Source: Legionella qingyii (GTDB lineage Bacteria > Pseudomonadota > Gammaproteobacteria > Legionellales > Legionellaceae). From it: a stretch of DNA of 10,332 bases. The position numbers and the translations under genes were made by a program. The stretch's first letter is position 1. Each line of letters starts with the position of its first letter. The notes under the pieces were generated by a model, which searched no databases, was not told where the DNA came from, and saw only the letters and a list, made by a program, of their open reading frames with translations. Shown one piece after another: positions 1 to 7,021 of the stretch. The stretch is taken from NCBI RefSeq assembly GCF_003184185.1, contig NZ_QHJG01000063.1, positions 1 through 10,332 on the forward strand. Reading direction: 5' to 3'.

Positions 1-1
1 T

Positions 2-91
2 ACTATCTCTCAAGAAGTTTTTGAGAAACTTTTAAGCATGCTGTATCAGTGTGCTATTCAGAGTCAACAAGAGAGTCCTCACTATGGCTAA
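2..91 (+). CDS. Possible 3' end of an upstream gene (partial, unidentified)
   Basis: A frame is open from the left edge of the window to a TAA at 89-91 and gives 29 residues, polar and rich in Gln and Glu, ending in SPHYG. The other two plus-strand frames hit stops within about 35 bases. The composition is compatible with the C-terminus of a real protein, but 29 codons can stay open by chance and I recognise no family. The sequence left of the window would decide it. Treat this as a hint only. Confidence 0.22.
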   Translation, partial: TISQEVFEKLLSMLYQCAIQSQQESPHYG

Positions 92-248
92 ATTTTGTGA
101 GGATCTCTCAGGCTTTATGCGCGGTCTCTATACAGAGGCACACTTTAATCTTGCACTTGCTGTTGAATACATATTACTACCGACAACTATGAAAGTTTTA
201 GGTATATTGGCCACAAAGCTTGATGAAATTTTCATATCGATTTTCTGA
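84..248 (+). CDS. Possible small hypothetical protein, 54 aa
   Basis: An ATG at 84 lies inside the end of the preceding open frame (ATGGCTAA) and opens a 54-codon frame that stops at 246-248. A purine-rich AAGAGAG about 8 bases upstream could act as ribosome binding site. The peptide is fairly hydrophobic in its middle, with no recognisable motif. An earlier in-frame ATG exists at 51. Its last 51 bases overlap the 3' end of rsgA in the antisense direction, which is uncommon for real convergent genes. I do not recognise it, and it may be a chance frame. Confidence 0.18.
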   Translation: MAKFCEDLSGFMRGLYTEAHFNLALAVEYILLPTTMKVLGILATKLDEIFISIF

Positions 249-1160
249 AATCAAACCCTCTTCTTTTGCCTTAATAATAGCACAATGTGGCGTGTCTTTA
301 TGGGTACAATTTCGAAATTTGCATTGTGACAAATAGGGCCTAAATTCGGGGTAACCTCGTGCAATTTCTGTGGCATCTATGTGCCATAAACTAAACTCTC
401 TTACACCCGGTGAATCAATTAAGGCACCGCCACTTGGCAAGTGATAATATCGTGAATTGCTGGTAGTATGTCGACCTAATTCAGACAATTCCGAAATTTC
501 ATCTATGGAGATATTGGTCTCATGGGGCAAAATGCTGGAAATAATCGATGACTTCCCCACTCCTGATTGTCCTACAAAAACGCTAATTTGATGATTTAAT
601 ATGTTTTTGAGTTGTTCTAAGCCATCAGCAGAGTTTTTATTCATTAGCACAATAGGATAATTTAGTTTTCCATAATCCATGAATAATTGTTCTTTGAGGA
701 GTTCACATGATAAATCAGTTTTATTTAATAGAATTACTGCTTGTAAATGCAGAGTTTCTGCCATAACTAAATAGCTATCAAGTAATGCCCATGATATTTC
801 TGGCTTAGGTGCTATGACAATAATGAGTTGCGTAATATTGGCAGCAACAGGTTTTATCAGGCCAGAGCTGGTTGGTTTTCCCAAGACACTGCTTCGAGGA
901 TAAAGGCTAACTACTACACCTTGGTTAACTCCTTCAGATTGCCAAATTACCTTGTCCCCTGCAACCAGTGTCTCTAGATTAGGTCTGATAGAACAACGTA
1001 TGTGTCTACCCTGAATGTCTTCTAGTTCAACGTGTTTGCTAAAGCGAGTAATGATTAAACCATCCGCCAGATCATCATAATTTTTTCTATTCTCATGATA
1101 ATTTTGTTGGATTTTTTCAATACGGGCAGATTGTTGTTTACTAATACGTCTTTTACTCAT
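198..1160 (-). CDS. rsgA: Ribosome small subunit-dependent GTPase RsgA (YjeQ)
   Basis: RsgA is a circularly permuted GTPase that binds the 30S subunit late in assembly, checks the decoding region and releases RbfA; GTP hydrolysis is stimulated by the 30S particle. In this 320-residue protein an N-terminal OB-fold-like part (about 35-110) precedes a G domain in permuted order: G4 NKTDL at 146-150, then the P-loop GQSGVGKSS at 197-205, the G2-like RHTTS at 230-234 and G3 DSPG at 249-252. The C-terminal zinc site is visible as Cys280, Cys285, His287 and Cys293. Length and motif order are normal for the family. The ATG at 1160 leads into a basic N-terminus (SKRRISKQQ) typical of RsgA, but the upstream Shine-Dalgarno is weak. 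The gene is divergent from cca-orn; in E. coli rsgA and orn are also divergent neighbours. Confidence 0.97.
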   Translation of the reverse strand: MSKRRISKQQSARIEKIQQNYHENRKNYDDLADGLIITRFSKHVELEDIQGRHIRCSIRPNLETLVAGDKVIWQSEGVNQGVVVSLYPRSSVLGKPTSSGLIKPVAANITQLIIVIAPKPEISWALLDSYLVMAETLHLQAVILLNKTDLSCELLKEQLFMDYGKLNYPIVLMNKNSADGLEQLKNILNHQISVFVGQSGVGKSSIISSILPHETNISIDEISELSELGRHTTSNSRYYHLPSGGALIDSPGVREFSLWHIDATEIARGYPEFRPYLSQCKFRNCTHKDTPHCAIIKAKEEGLISENRYENFIKLCGQYT

Positions 1161-1256
1161 AGTTCAGATCTATAATATAATCATTAAAAAATACTCTTAG
1201 CTCGAAAGAAATTTAAGGCTAAATTACTCATACAGTATGAAGGTAAATTAAATTTA
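1161..1256. promoter_or_regulatory. Divergent rsgA / cca intergenic region with likely promoters
   Basis: This 96-bp AT-rich spacer must hold the start signals of both rsgA (minus) and the cca operon (plus). Two overlapping TATAAT hexamers at 1171-1176 and 1176-1181 are -10 candidates for the plus strand; the same stretch reads TATATTATA on the minus strand and could serve rsgA. I could not find a convincing -35 with 16-18 bp spacing for either direction. A perfect 6-1-6 palindrome (TCATAC A GTATGA) sits at 1228-1240, upstream of the cca start. A GAAGG at 1239-1243 is the best ribosome binding site for cca, at a rather long 13-base spacing. Confidence 0.4.
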
Positions 1257-2489
1257 ATGAAAGTCTACTTAGTTGGTGGTGCTGTACGTGATCAATTATT
1301 GAATCTGCCTGTACAAGAACGTGATTGGGTTGTTGTCGGTTCTAAACCGGATGAGTTATTGGCTCGAGGATTCAGACAAGTTGGACGAGATTTTCCTGTT
1401 TTTTTGCACCCTAAAACGAGTGAAGAATATGCTTTAGCGCGAACAGAAAGAAAATCTGCACCAGGATATTACGGATTTTCCTGTAATTTCAGTAACACTG
1501 TAACCTTAGAGGAAGATTTAGCTCGCCGTGATTTAACAATTAATGCAATGGCCAGGGATGAGCAAGGACAACTTATTGACCCTTATCATGGACTTAAGGA
1601 TTTAGAAGCTAAAGTACTCCGTCATGTTTCTCCAGCCTTTGTTGAAGATCCTGTGCGGGTATTGCGAATTGCTCGTTTTGCAGCACGCTTTCATCATTTA
1701 GGTTTTAAATTGGCTGATGAAACACGTTCATTGATGTATACCATGGTTCAACGAGGTGAATTGGCTCATTTGGTCGCTGAACGCGTTTGGCAGGAATGGC
1801 AAAGAAGTCTGGAAGAAAAGAATCCAGAGCAATTTATAATTACTTTACGTTCTTGCGATGCATTGCGCGTGATTTTACCAGAGATTGATGTGTTGTTTGG
1901 CATACCTAATCCGTACCATTACCATCATGAAGTAGATAGTGGTGTTCATACTTTGTTGGTTTTGCAAGCGGCAGCAACTTTAACTGCAGATCCTGTGATA
2001 CGTTTTGCCGCATTAGTACATGATTTGGGTAAAGCGTTATCGCCTATGCACAATTGGCCAAGCCATCATGGCCATGAAGAACGCGGTGTTGCCATTGTTG
2101 AGACCCTGTGTTCTAGATTACGCATTCCCAATGATTATCGCGCCCTGGCAACCTTGGTTTCGCGAGTTCATTTGAACATTCACCGCTTATTTGAATTACA
2201 AGCAAGCACTATAGTAAAGATTCTCGAGCAAAGCGATGCATTTCGTCGGCCCCATCTATTCTATAATATGTTAATTGCTTGTGAATCTGATGCTGCAGGC
2301 TGTGGTCGAACTATTGATTATCGACAAAGTAAATTATGGACCTATTTGTTAACTGAATGTGCTAAAGTGAACAGCCAGGCGATCATTGCTGAAGGATATA
2401 AGGGTGAGGCAATTAAACATACCCTGCATCAAAGACGAGTGGCTTGTGTAGAATTGATATTAAACTCCTGGAAAACAAATGAAAAATAA
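1257..2489 (+). CDS. cca: Multifunctional CCA-adding tRNA nucleotidyltransferase with HD domain
   Basis: Cca adds or repairs the 3' CCA end of tRNAs without a nucleic-acid template. The 410-residue length matches the E. coli enzyme (412). The N-terminal head has the class II signature VGGAVRD at 6-12 and the catalytic acidic pair Glu21/Asp23 in QERDWVVVG. The [10 protein letters not shown] motif at 90-99 is also present, followed by the [15 protein letters not shown] neck region from about 131. A C-terminal HD domain is present, with [12 protein letters not shown] at 249-260 (His255-Asp256) and the HHGHEE histidines near 270-275. In E. coli Cca this domain gives phosphatase and 2',3'-cyclic phosphodiesterase activity. 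The start follows from the conserved MKVYLVGG opening; no in-frame start lies just upstream. It is the first gene of a four-gene overlapping cluster. Confidence 0.97.
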   Translation: MKVYLVGGAVRDQLLNLPVQERDWVVVGSKPDELLARGFRQVGRDFPVFLHPKTSEEYALARTERKSAPGYYGFSCNFSNTVTLEEDLARRDLTINAMARDEQGQLIDPYHGLKDLEAKVLRHVSPAFVEDPVRVLRIARFAARFHHLGFKLADETRSLMYTMVQRGELAHLVAERVWQEWQRSLEEKNPEQFIITLRSCDALRVILPEIDVLFGIPNPYHYHHEVDSGVHTLLVLQAAATLTADPVIRFAALVHDLGKALSPMHNWPSHHGHEERGVAIVETLCSRLRIPNDYRALATLVSRVHLNIHRLFELQASTIVKILEQSDAFRRPHLFYNMLIACESDAAGCGRTIDYRQSKLWTYLLTECAKVNSQAIIAEGYKGEAIKHTLHQRRVACVELILNSWKTNEK

Positions 2490-3036
2490 TCAAAATTTAA
2501 TTTGGATAGATTTGGAAATGACAGGACTTGATCCTGAAAAAGATAGGATTATCGAACTTGCTACAGTGGTGACTGATCCTCATTTAAATATAATTGCTGA
2601 AGGACCAGTTTTTGCCATTTCTCAATCTAAAACATTGCTAGATGGTATGGATTCCTGGAATACCAGGCAACATGGACAATCCGGTTTAGTTAATCGTGTT
2701 TTGCAAAGTCAAATCAGCGAGGCACAAGCAGAACAATTAACAATTGACTTTTTAAAGAAGTATCTTGATAAAGGTAAGTCGCCGATGTGTGGTAATAGTG
2801 TGTGCCAGGATAGACGATTTTTATACAAATACATGCCAGAACTGGCTGCATTTTTTCATTACCGGAATTTGGATGTGAGCACATTAAAAGAACTAGCCAT
2901 TCGTTGGCGACCAGAATTGTTAAATGGTGTAATTAAAGAATCAAAACACTTGGCCTTAGACGATATTAAAGACTCTATCGCTGAGTTAGTATATTATCGT
3001 CACCATTTTATAAATTTGTTGGATGTAAAGAAATGA
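2479..3036 (+). CDS. orn: Oligoribonuclease (DEDDh 3'-5' exonuclease)
   Basis: Orn degrades RNA fragments of two to five nucleotides to mononucleotides. In gammaproteobacteria it is also the enzyme that clears pGpG, the breakdown product of c-di-GMP. The 185-residue protein shows the complete DEDDh set: Asp11 and Glu13 in [11 protein letters not shown], Asp111 in [10 protein letters not shown], and His157/Asp162 in [11 protein letters not shown]. The length is close to E. coli Orn (181). The start at 2479 lies 11 bp inside the end of cca, in a different frame, with a GGA at 2470-2472 as a modest ribosome binding site. This suggests translational coupling. Clearance of pGpG links it in principle to c-di-GMP-controlled adhesion, but no such link is shown here. 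Confidence 0.96.
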   Translation: MKNNQNLIWIDLEMTGLDPEKDRIIELATVVTDPHLNIIAEGPVFAISQSKTLLDGMDSWNTRQHGQSGLVNRVLQSQISEAQAEQLTIDFLKKYLDKGKSPMCGNSVCQDRRFLYKYMPELAAFFHYRNLDVSTLKELAIRWRPELLNGVIKESKHLALDDIKDSIAELVYYRHHFINLLDVKK

Positions 3037-3710
3037 TACAAAGAGAGCGATTAGAATTACCTAATGATGCGGACAAGTTGTTGCTGCATTCATGCTGTGC
3101 ACCTTGTTCTGGTGAGGTCATGGAGGCGCTTATTAGTTCAGAAATCAACTTTACTATCTTTTTTTATAATCCGAATATTCACCCAATTCAAGAATATGAA
3201 ATTAGGAAAAACGAAAACATTAGTTTTGCTCAGAAACATAATATTCCATTCATTGACGCGGACTATGACAAAGATAATTGGTTTGCTCGTGCCAAGGGTT
3301 TAGAATGGGAGCCCGAGCGCGGTAAACGATGCACCATGTGCTTTGATATGCGTTTTGAACGAACGGCTTTATATGCTCATGAGCATGGTTTTCCCGTTAT
3401 CAGCAGTTCGTTGGGAATTTCACGTTGGAAAGATATGAATCAAATTAATGATTGCGGAATTCGAGCGGCAAGCAAATACCCTAACCTCGAGTACTGGACT
3501 TATAATTGGCGAAAAAATGGTGGTTCAGAACGCATGTATGAGATTGCCAAGCGCGAAGAATTTTACAAACAAGAATATTGTGGGTGTGTTTATTCTTTAC
3601 GTGATACGAATGCTTGGCGTAAGCAAAAAGAGCGTAACCGAATAAAAATCGGTATTAACTATTATTCTGAAGAGAAACAAGAAGATCAAAATAGCGAAGG
3701 AACGTTATGA
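3033..3710 (+). CDS. queH: Epoxyqueuosine reductase QueH (DUF208 family)
   Basis: QueH carries out the last step of queuosine synthesis, reducing epoxyqueuosine to queuosine at the wobble position of GUN-anticodon tRNAs; it is a non-homologous replacement of the cobalamin-dependent QueG. The 225-residue protein has the family's cysteine pattern: Cys21, Cys22 and Cys25 in HSCCAPCSG, Cys100 and Cys103 in [12 protein letters not shown], and Cys183/Cys185 in EYCGC. These residues provide the iron-sulfur and iron ligands in characterised QueH. The conserved YNPNIHP (45-51) and [11 protein letters not shown] (124-134) segments are also present. The start overlaps the orn stop (ATGA at 3033-3036). 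The last 20 residues are polar and probably not part of the fold. An iron-sulfur enzyme between an exonuclease and a metal transporter suggests a mixed housekeeping operon. Confidence 0.93.
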   Translation: MIQRERLELPNDADKLLLHSCCAPCSGEVMEALISSEINFTIFFYNPNIHPIQEYEIRKNENISFAQKHNIPFIDADYDKDNWFARAKGLEWEPERGKRCTMCFDMRFERTALYAHEHGFPVISSSLGISRWKDMNQINDCGIRAASKYPNLEYWTYNWRKNGGSERMYEIAKREEFYKQEYCGCVYSLRDTNAWRKQKERNRIKIGINYYSEEKQEDQNSEGTL

Positions 3711-4642
3711 GCACACATTCTCATGGTGACTCACATCACCACCACCATCACGGACAAAAAAATGCTACCGTGACTTATAATAAAGCGTTTACCATTTCTA
3801 TAATCGCAAATGGTCTTTTTGTACTCATACAAATTGTTTTTGCTTATTTATCAAATTCGACCAGCTTATTGGCTGATGCGTTTCACAATTTAGGTGATGT
3901 CTTAGGTTTGGGTTTAGCTTGGATTGCTACAGTACTTATGAAACGAGCACCTACAATGAAAGCGACCTATGGCTTAAAAAAGACATCCATACTCTCAGCA
4001 TTGGCCAATGGGATCTTGTTAGTTTTTACATGCGGCATTATTGCCACAGACGCAGTCTATAAACTGTTTTCGCCATCTGAAGTTCAAGCTTTATCTGTGA
4101 TGATAGTCGCAGGTATAGGTATCGTAATTAATTCAGCCACTGCATTATTGTTTGCACATGGTTCTGAAGACCTGAATATTAGAGGTGCATATTTACATTT
4201 ATTTTATGACGCCTTGGTTTCAGTAGGTGTGGTGCTGTCAGCGGCCTTGCTGTATTGGACGGGGTGGCAGTGGATAGATCCTGTGGTTGGTTTGCTGATC
4301 GCATTAGTCATCCTTAGAGGTACTTGGGCTTTATTTGCAGGTAGTTTCAGATTAATTATTGATGGGGTTCCTGATAATATTTCTTGGACTGCTGTTAGCG
4401 ATTTCTTATTGAGCAAACCAGGGGTTAAAGGTTTTCATGATTTACATATTTGGGCAATGAGTACCCAAGAAAATGCGATGTCGGTTCATTTGCATATGCC
4501 TGATGATGTGCTTTCTGATGCATTAAGAGCGGAATGGGTCGAACAATTACGTCAAGAGTTTAATATTCAACATGTGACCATTCAGGTAGAAAAGACCAAG
4601 ACAGATTGTAATGACGCATGCCATCACCCAAAGTTTTTATAG
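3707..4642 (+). CDS. Cation diffusion facilitator, zinc-type efflux transporter (ZitB/CzcD-like)
   Basis: This 311-residue inner-membrane protein should export a divalent metal from the cytoplasm in exchange for protons. Six hydrophobic segments lie between about 28 and 216. The transport site is visible as His60-xxx-Asp64 in helix 2 (DAFHNLGD) and His164-xxx-Asp168 in helix 5 (HLFYD). This HxxxD/HxxxD pairing is typical of zinc-selective members, whereas DxxxD is found in Zn/Fe types. The N-terminus is strongly His-rich (eight His in residues 4-15, six of them consecutive), and the C-terminal cytoplasmic domain carries [11 protein letters not shown] at 242-252. The substrate is inferred to be zinc; cobalt, nickel or cadmium (DmeF- or CzcD-like) cannot be excluded. 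The start is fixed by an AAGGA at 3697-3701 and an ATGA overlap with queH. No metal-responsive regulator is adjacent. Confidence 0.93.
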   Translation: MSTHSHGDSHHHHHHGQKNATVTYNKAFTISIIANGLFVLIQIVFAYLSNSTSLLADAFHNLGDVLGLGLAWIATVLMKRAPTMKATYGLKKTSILSALANGILLVFTCGIIATDAVYKLFSPSEVQALSVMIVAGIGIVINSATALLFAHGSEDLNIRGAYLHLFYDALVSVGVVLSAALLYWTGWQWIDPVVGLLIALVILRGTWALFAGSFRLIIDGVPDNISWTAVSDFLLSKPGVKGFHDLHIWAMSTQENAMSVHLHMPDDVLSDALRAEWVEQLRQEFNIQHVTIQVEKTKTDCNDACHHPKFL

Positions 4643-4653
4643 ATAAAAATATG

Positions 4654-4713
4654 TTTAATTGCGCGCCGATTGGGACGTACTTGTCAATTAAAATTGGCTT
4701 TACTCCCAATTAA
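4654..4713 (+). repeat. Three-arm inverted repeat downstream of the CDF gene
   Basis: TTTAATTG at 4654-4661 is complementary over 8 bp to CAATTAAA at 4685-4692, with a 23-base loop that contains GCGCGCC. A second complementary arm, CAATTAA at 4707-4713, could pair with the first over 7 bp. In addition AATTGG at 4692-4697 can form a 6-bp hairpin with CCAATT at 4706-4711. The helices exclude each other. They are AT-rich and lack a following run of T, so a classical intrinsic terminator is not supported, although the element lies where the operon should end. Confidence 0.4.
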
Positions 4714-4772
4714 GTATATTTTATACAAATATCAATCTGCTCAATTTATTCGATATTCCCTATATTATTGAA

Positions 4773-4801
4773 TTAACCTGCTAAACTATAAGACATATAA
4801 C
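4773..4801 (+). promoter_or_regulatory. Candidate sigma70-like promoter for lssB-lssD
   Basis: TTAACC at 4773-4778 (four of six -35 consensus positions) is followed after exactly 17 bp by TATAAC at 4796-4801 (five of six -10 positions). Transcription would begin near 4808, leaving only about 15 untranslated bases before the lssB start. The region is very AT-rich, so chance matches are likely. Other TATA-like hexamers occur at 4761-4766 and 4787-4792 without a good -35. Confidence 0.32.
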
Positions 4802-4824
4802 TTCTCTTCTGTGGGAAAAGAGGA
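4802..4824 (+). promoter_or_regulatory. lssB ribosome-binding region, able to fold into a hairpin
   Basis: AAGAGG at 4818-4823 is the strongest Shine-Dalgarno-like stretch but touches the ATG with no spacer; GGGA at 4813-4816 is better placed but weak. TTCTCTT at 4802-4808 can pair with AAGAGGA at 4818-4824 (six Watson-Crick pairs and one G-U) around a 9-base loop. That fold would hide the purine-rich stretch and the first base of the start codon. It forms only if transcription starts upstream of about 4802. Confidence 0.35.
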
Positions 4825-7019
4825 TGGATAAGTCTGCTGAGAATAAAGAAACTTTCTCTGATCCATTATTAGATTGTTTAGTAATTTTAACTATGTTAAA
4901 TCATCGTCCTTTATCTGCAGATGTACTGCGTGCCGGATTACCTCTGGAAAATAATAGATTAACACCAGCCTTATTTATACGTGCAGCGGAACGAGTTGGA
5001 TTCACAGCGCGTGTAGTCAAACGCTCCCTTTCTCATATTTCGAAATTAGTTTTACCCGTAGTGTTACTTTTAAAAAATGATGAGGCCTGTATCTTAAATA
5101 AGATCATTGATACAGAAACAGTGGAGCTTATTTTGTCTGATCATGGAGGCGGTATTCAACAAAAATCACTAGATGATTTGGAAGAAAGTTATACTGGACA
5201 AGCCATATTTATCGCTCCAGTTTTTAAATATGAAACACGTTCTGAAGCAAAGCCAAGAGAGAATATAGATAAGCTTTCCTGGTTTTGGAGTACTTTATCT
5301 CGTTATCGCTACATTTATATTCAAGTCATCCTCGCTGCATTCTTAGTTAATATTTTTAATCTAGTTATGCCGTTGTTTATCATGAATGTGTATAACCGAG
5401 TTATACCCAATAACGCCAATGTGACATTGTGGGTACTCGTTATTGGGGTTTTGATGATCAATTTTTTTGATTTTATTTTAAGGCTATTACGCGGGTATTT
5501 AATTGATGTCAGTGGAAAAAAGGCCGATGTGGTAATGGCAAGCACTTTATTCCAACAAGCAATAAGTATCCGATTGATGAATAAACCCAATTCTGTAGGC
5601 GCTTTTGTAAATAATTTGCGTGAGTTTGAAGTACTGAGAGATTTTTTTACCTCCGCAACGCTAACCACAATTATTGATTTGCCCTTTGTTATTTTGTTTT
5701 TCGTACTTATTGCTTATTTAGGCAGTTGGATTGTACTGATTCCACTTATTATCGTGCCGCTTATTTTACTCGCTGCATACATTCTTGAGAAACCAATGCG
5801 TGAAGCGGTAATAAAATCTTTGCAAGGAGCCATGCAAAAACATGCAATATTAGTTGAAACAGTAACTGCTATAGAAACGGTTAAATCCTTAAATGCTGAA
5901 GGCCAAATGCAAAAAAAATGGGAGCAATATGTTGGCACTACAGCACGAGATTCATTAAAAATGCGCTATTTCTCAAATTTGATCATCACTATTACCAATT
6001 ACGGTCAACAGTTTATTACCGTCGGCATGATCGCATTAGGTGTATATATGATCGAAGAAGGAAGCATGTCCTTAGGTGGCTTAATCGCCACAAATATTTT
6101 AGCGGGAAGGATTTTAGCTCCACTTTCTTCATTGGCAGGTATTTTAACCCGGTTACAGCAAGCCAGGTTATCATTGGAAAATCTGAATGATTTGATGTCA
6201 TTGCCTATTGAGCGTCCAGAAAATAAACGGTTTTTACACCTCCCCAAAATAGAAGGAACAATAGAATTCGATAAAGTCAGTTTTCAATATCCAGGTCAAC
6301 AAATCCTGGCACTTGATAAAGTTTCTTTTAAAATAAAGGCAGGAGAGCGAGTCGCATTTATTGGTCGTATTGGCTCGGGTAAAAGTACCATTCAACGATT
6401 ACTGCTTGGCTTATATCAACCAAAAGAAGGAAATATCTATATAGATGGCATTAACATAGAGCAACTAGACCCTGTCGACTTAAGGAAGAACATGGGCTTT
6501 GTTCCTCAAGACAGCATGTTATTCTATGGAACAGTACGAGATAATATTTCTATGGGAATGCCTTGGGCTGATGACGCAGCAATTATCAATGCAGGTTATC
6601 TTGGTGGTGTCGACCGATTTGTTAATCATCACCCCGAAGGATTTGATATGATGATTGGCGAGAGAGGGGAAGGTTTATCTGGAGGGCAACGACAATCTAT
6701 TGCATTGGCTCGTGGATTGTTATCTGACCCACCGATTTGGTTATTTGATGAGCCAACCAGTGCTATGGATATGGCTACAGAACAAGAAACGATTCAGCGT
6801 TTATTAGCTCTCAAAGAAAGAAAGACCATTATTTTAGTGACACATAAAGTATCATTATTTCCTTTAGTTGAACGTCTTATTATGATGGATAATGGGCATA
6901 TCATTATAGATGGCCCTAAAAATGAAGTGATCGATGTTCTGCAAAAAGCTCAAGCACTTGAGAAACAAAAGCAGTCTCAGCAGTTCTCCTCTTCAGTACC
7001 AAATCAGGAAGGGAAGTAA
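4824..7019 (+). CDS. lssB: Type I secretion ABC transporter (permease/ATPase), LssB/LapB family
   Basis: LssB is the inner-membrane motor of a type I secretion system, which drives an unfolded substrate through the adaptor and a TolC-like channel in one step. The 731-residue chain has three parts: a C39 peptidase-like domain (about 12-135), an ABC type-1 membrane domain (about 160-450), and a nucleotide-binding domain (about 477-710). The ATPase motifs are complete: Walker A GRIGSGKS 514-521, Q-loop Gln562, signature LSGGQ 618-622, Walker B IWLFDE 638-643 and H-loop His674. By alignment from memory with HlyB and bacteriocin exporters, Pro14 is at the catalytic Cys position and Ala88 at the catalytic His, so the first domain should bind rather than cut substrate. 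The ATG at 4824 keeps the conserved DPLLDCL opening; no other in-frame ATG is upstream. lssD follows two bases after the stop. Confidence 0.95.
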   Translation: MDKSAENKETFSDPLLDCLVILTMLNHRPLSADVLRAGLPLENNRLTPALFIRAAERVGFTARVVKRSLSHISKLVLPVVLLLKNDEACILNKIIDTETVELILSDHGGGIQQKSLDDLEESYTGQAIFIAPVFKYETRSEAKPRENIDKLSWFWSTLSRYRYIYIQVILAAFLVNIFNLVMPLFIMNVYNRVIPNNANVTLWVLVIGVLMINFFDFILRLLRGYLIDVSGKKADVVMASTLFQQAISIRLMNKPNSVGAFVNNLREFEVLRDFFTSATLTTIIDLPFVILFFVLIAYLGSWIVLIPLIIVPLILLAAYILEKPMREAVIKSLQGAMQKHAILVETVTAIETVKSLNAEGQMQKKWEQYVGTTARDSLKMRYFSNLIITITNYGQQFITVGMIALGVYMIEEGSMSLGGLIATNILAGRILAPLSSLAGILTRLQQARLSLENLNDLMSLPIERPENKRFLHLPKIEGTIEFDKVSFQYPGQQILALDKVSFKIKAGERVAFIGRIGSGKSTIQRLLLGLYQPKEGNIYIDGINIEQLDPVDLRKNMGFVPQDSMLFYGTVRDNISMGMPWADDAAIINAGYLGGVDRFVNHHPEGFDMMIGERGEGLSGGQRQSIALARGLLSDPPIWLFDEPTSAMDMATEQETIQRLLALKERKTIILVTHKVSLFPLVERLIMMDNGHIIIDGPKNEVIDVLQKAQALEKQKQSQQFSSSVPNQEGK

Positions 7020-7021
7020 AT

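Noticed and set aside
1237..1251. Four-codon upstream frame (ATGAAGGTAAATTAA) before cca
   Set aside because: It resembles the cca start (ATGAAAGT) but is too short to support, and it has no ribosome binding site of its own.
3064..3645. Alternative plus-strand frames within queH (3064-3303 and 3448-3645)
   Set aside because: QueH's cysteine motifs run through the whole region in the main frame; these are shadows.
4204..4416. 70-codon minus-strand frame inside the CDF gene
   Set aside because: It is antisense to transmembrane helices of a well-supported gene.
5321..5668. 115-codon minus-strand frame inside lssB
   Set aside because: It is antisense to the conserved membrane domain of LssB, with no ribosome binding site or known motif.
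5918..6247. Overlapping frames on both strands within lssB (5918-6190 plus, 6005-6247 minus)
   Set aside because: They lie in other frames of a clearly coding ABC transporter; the products resemble no family.
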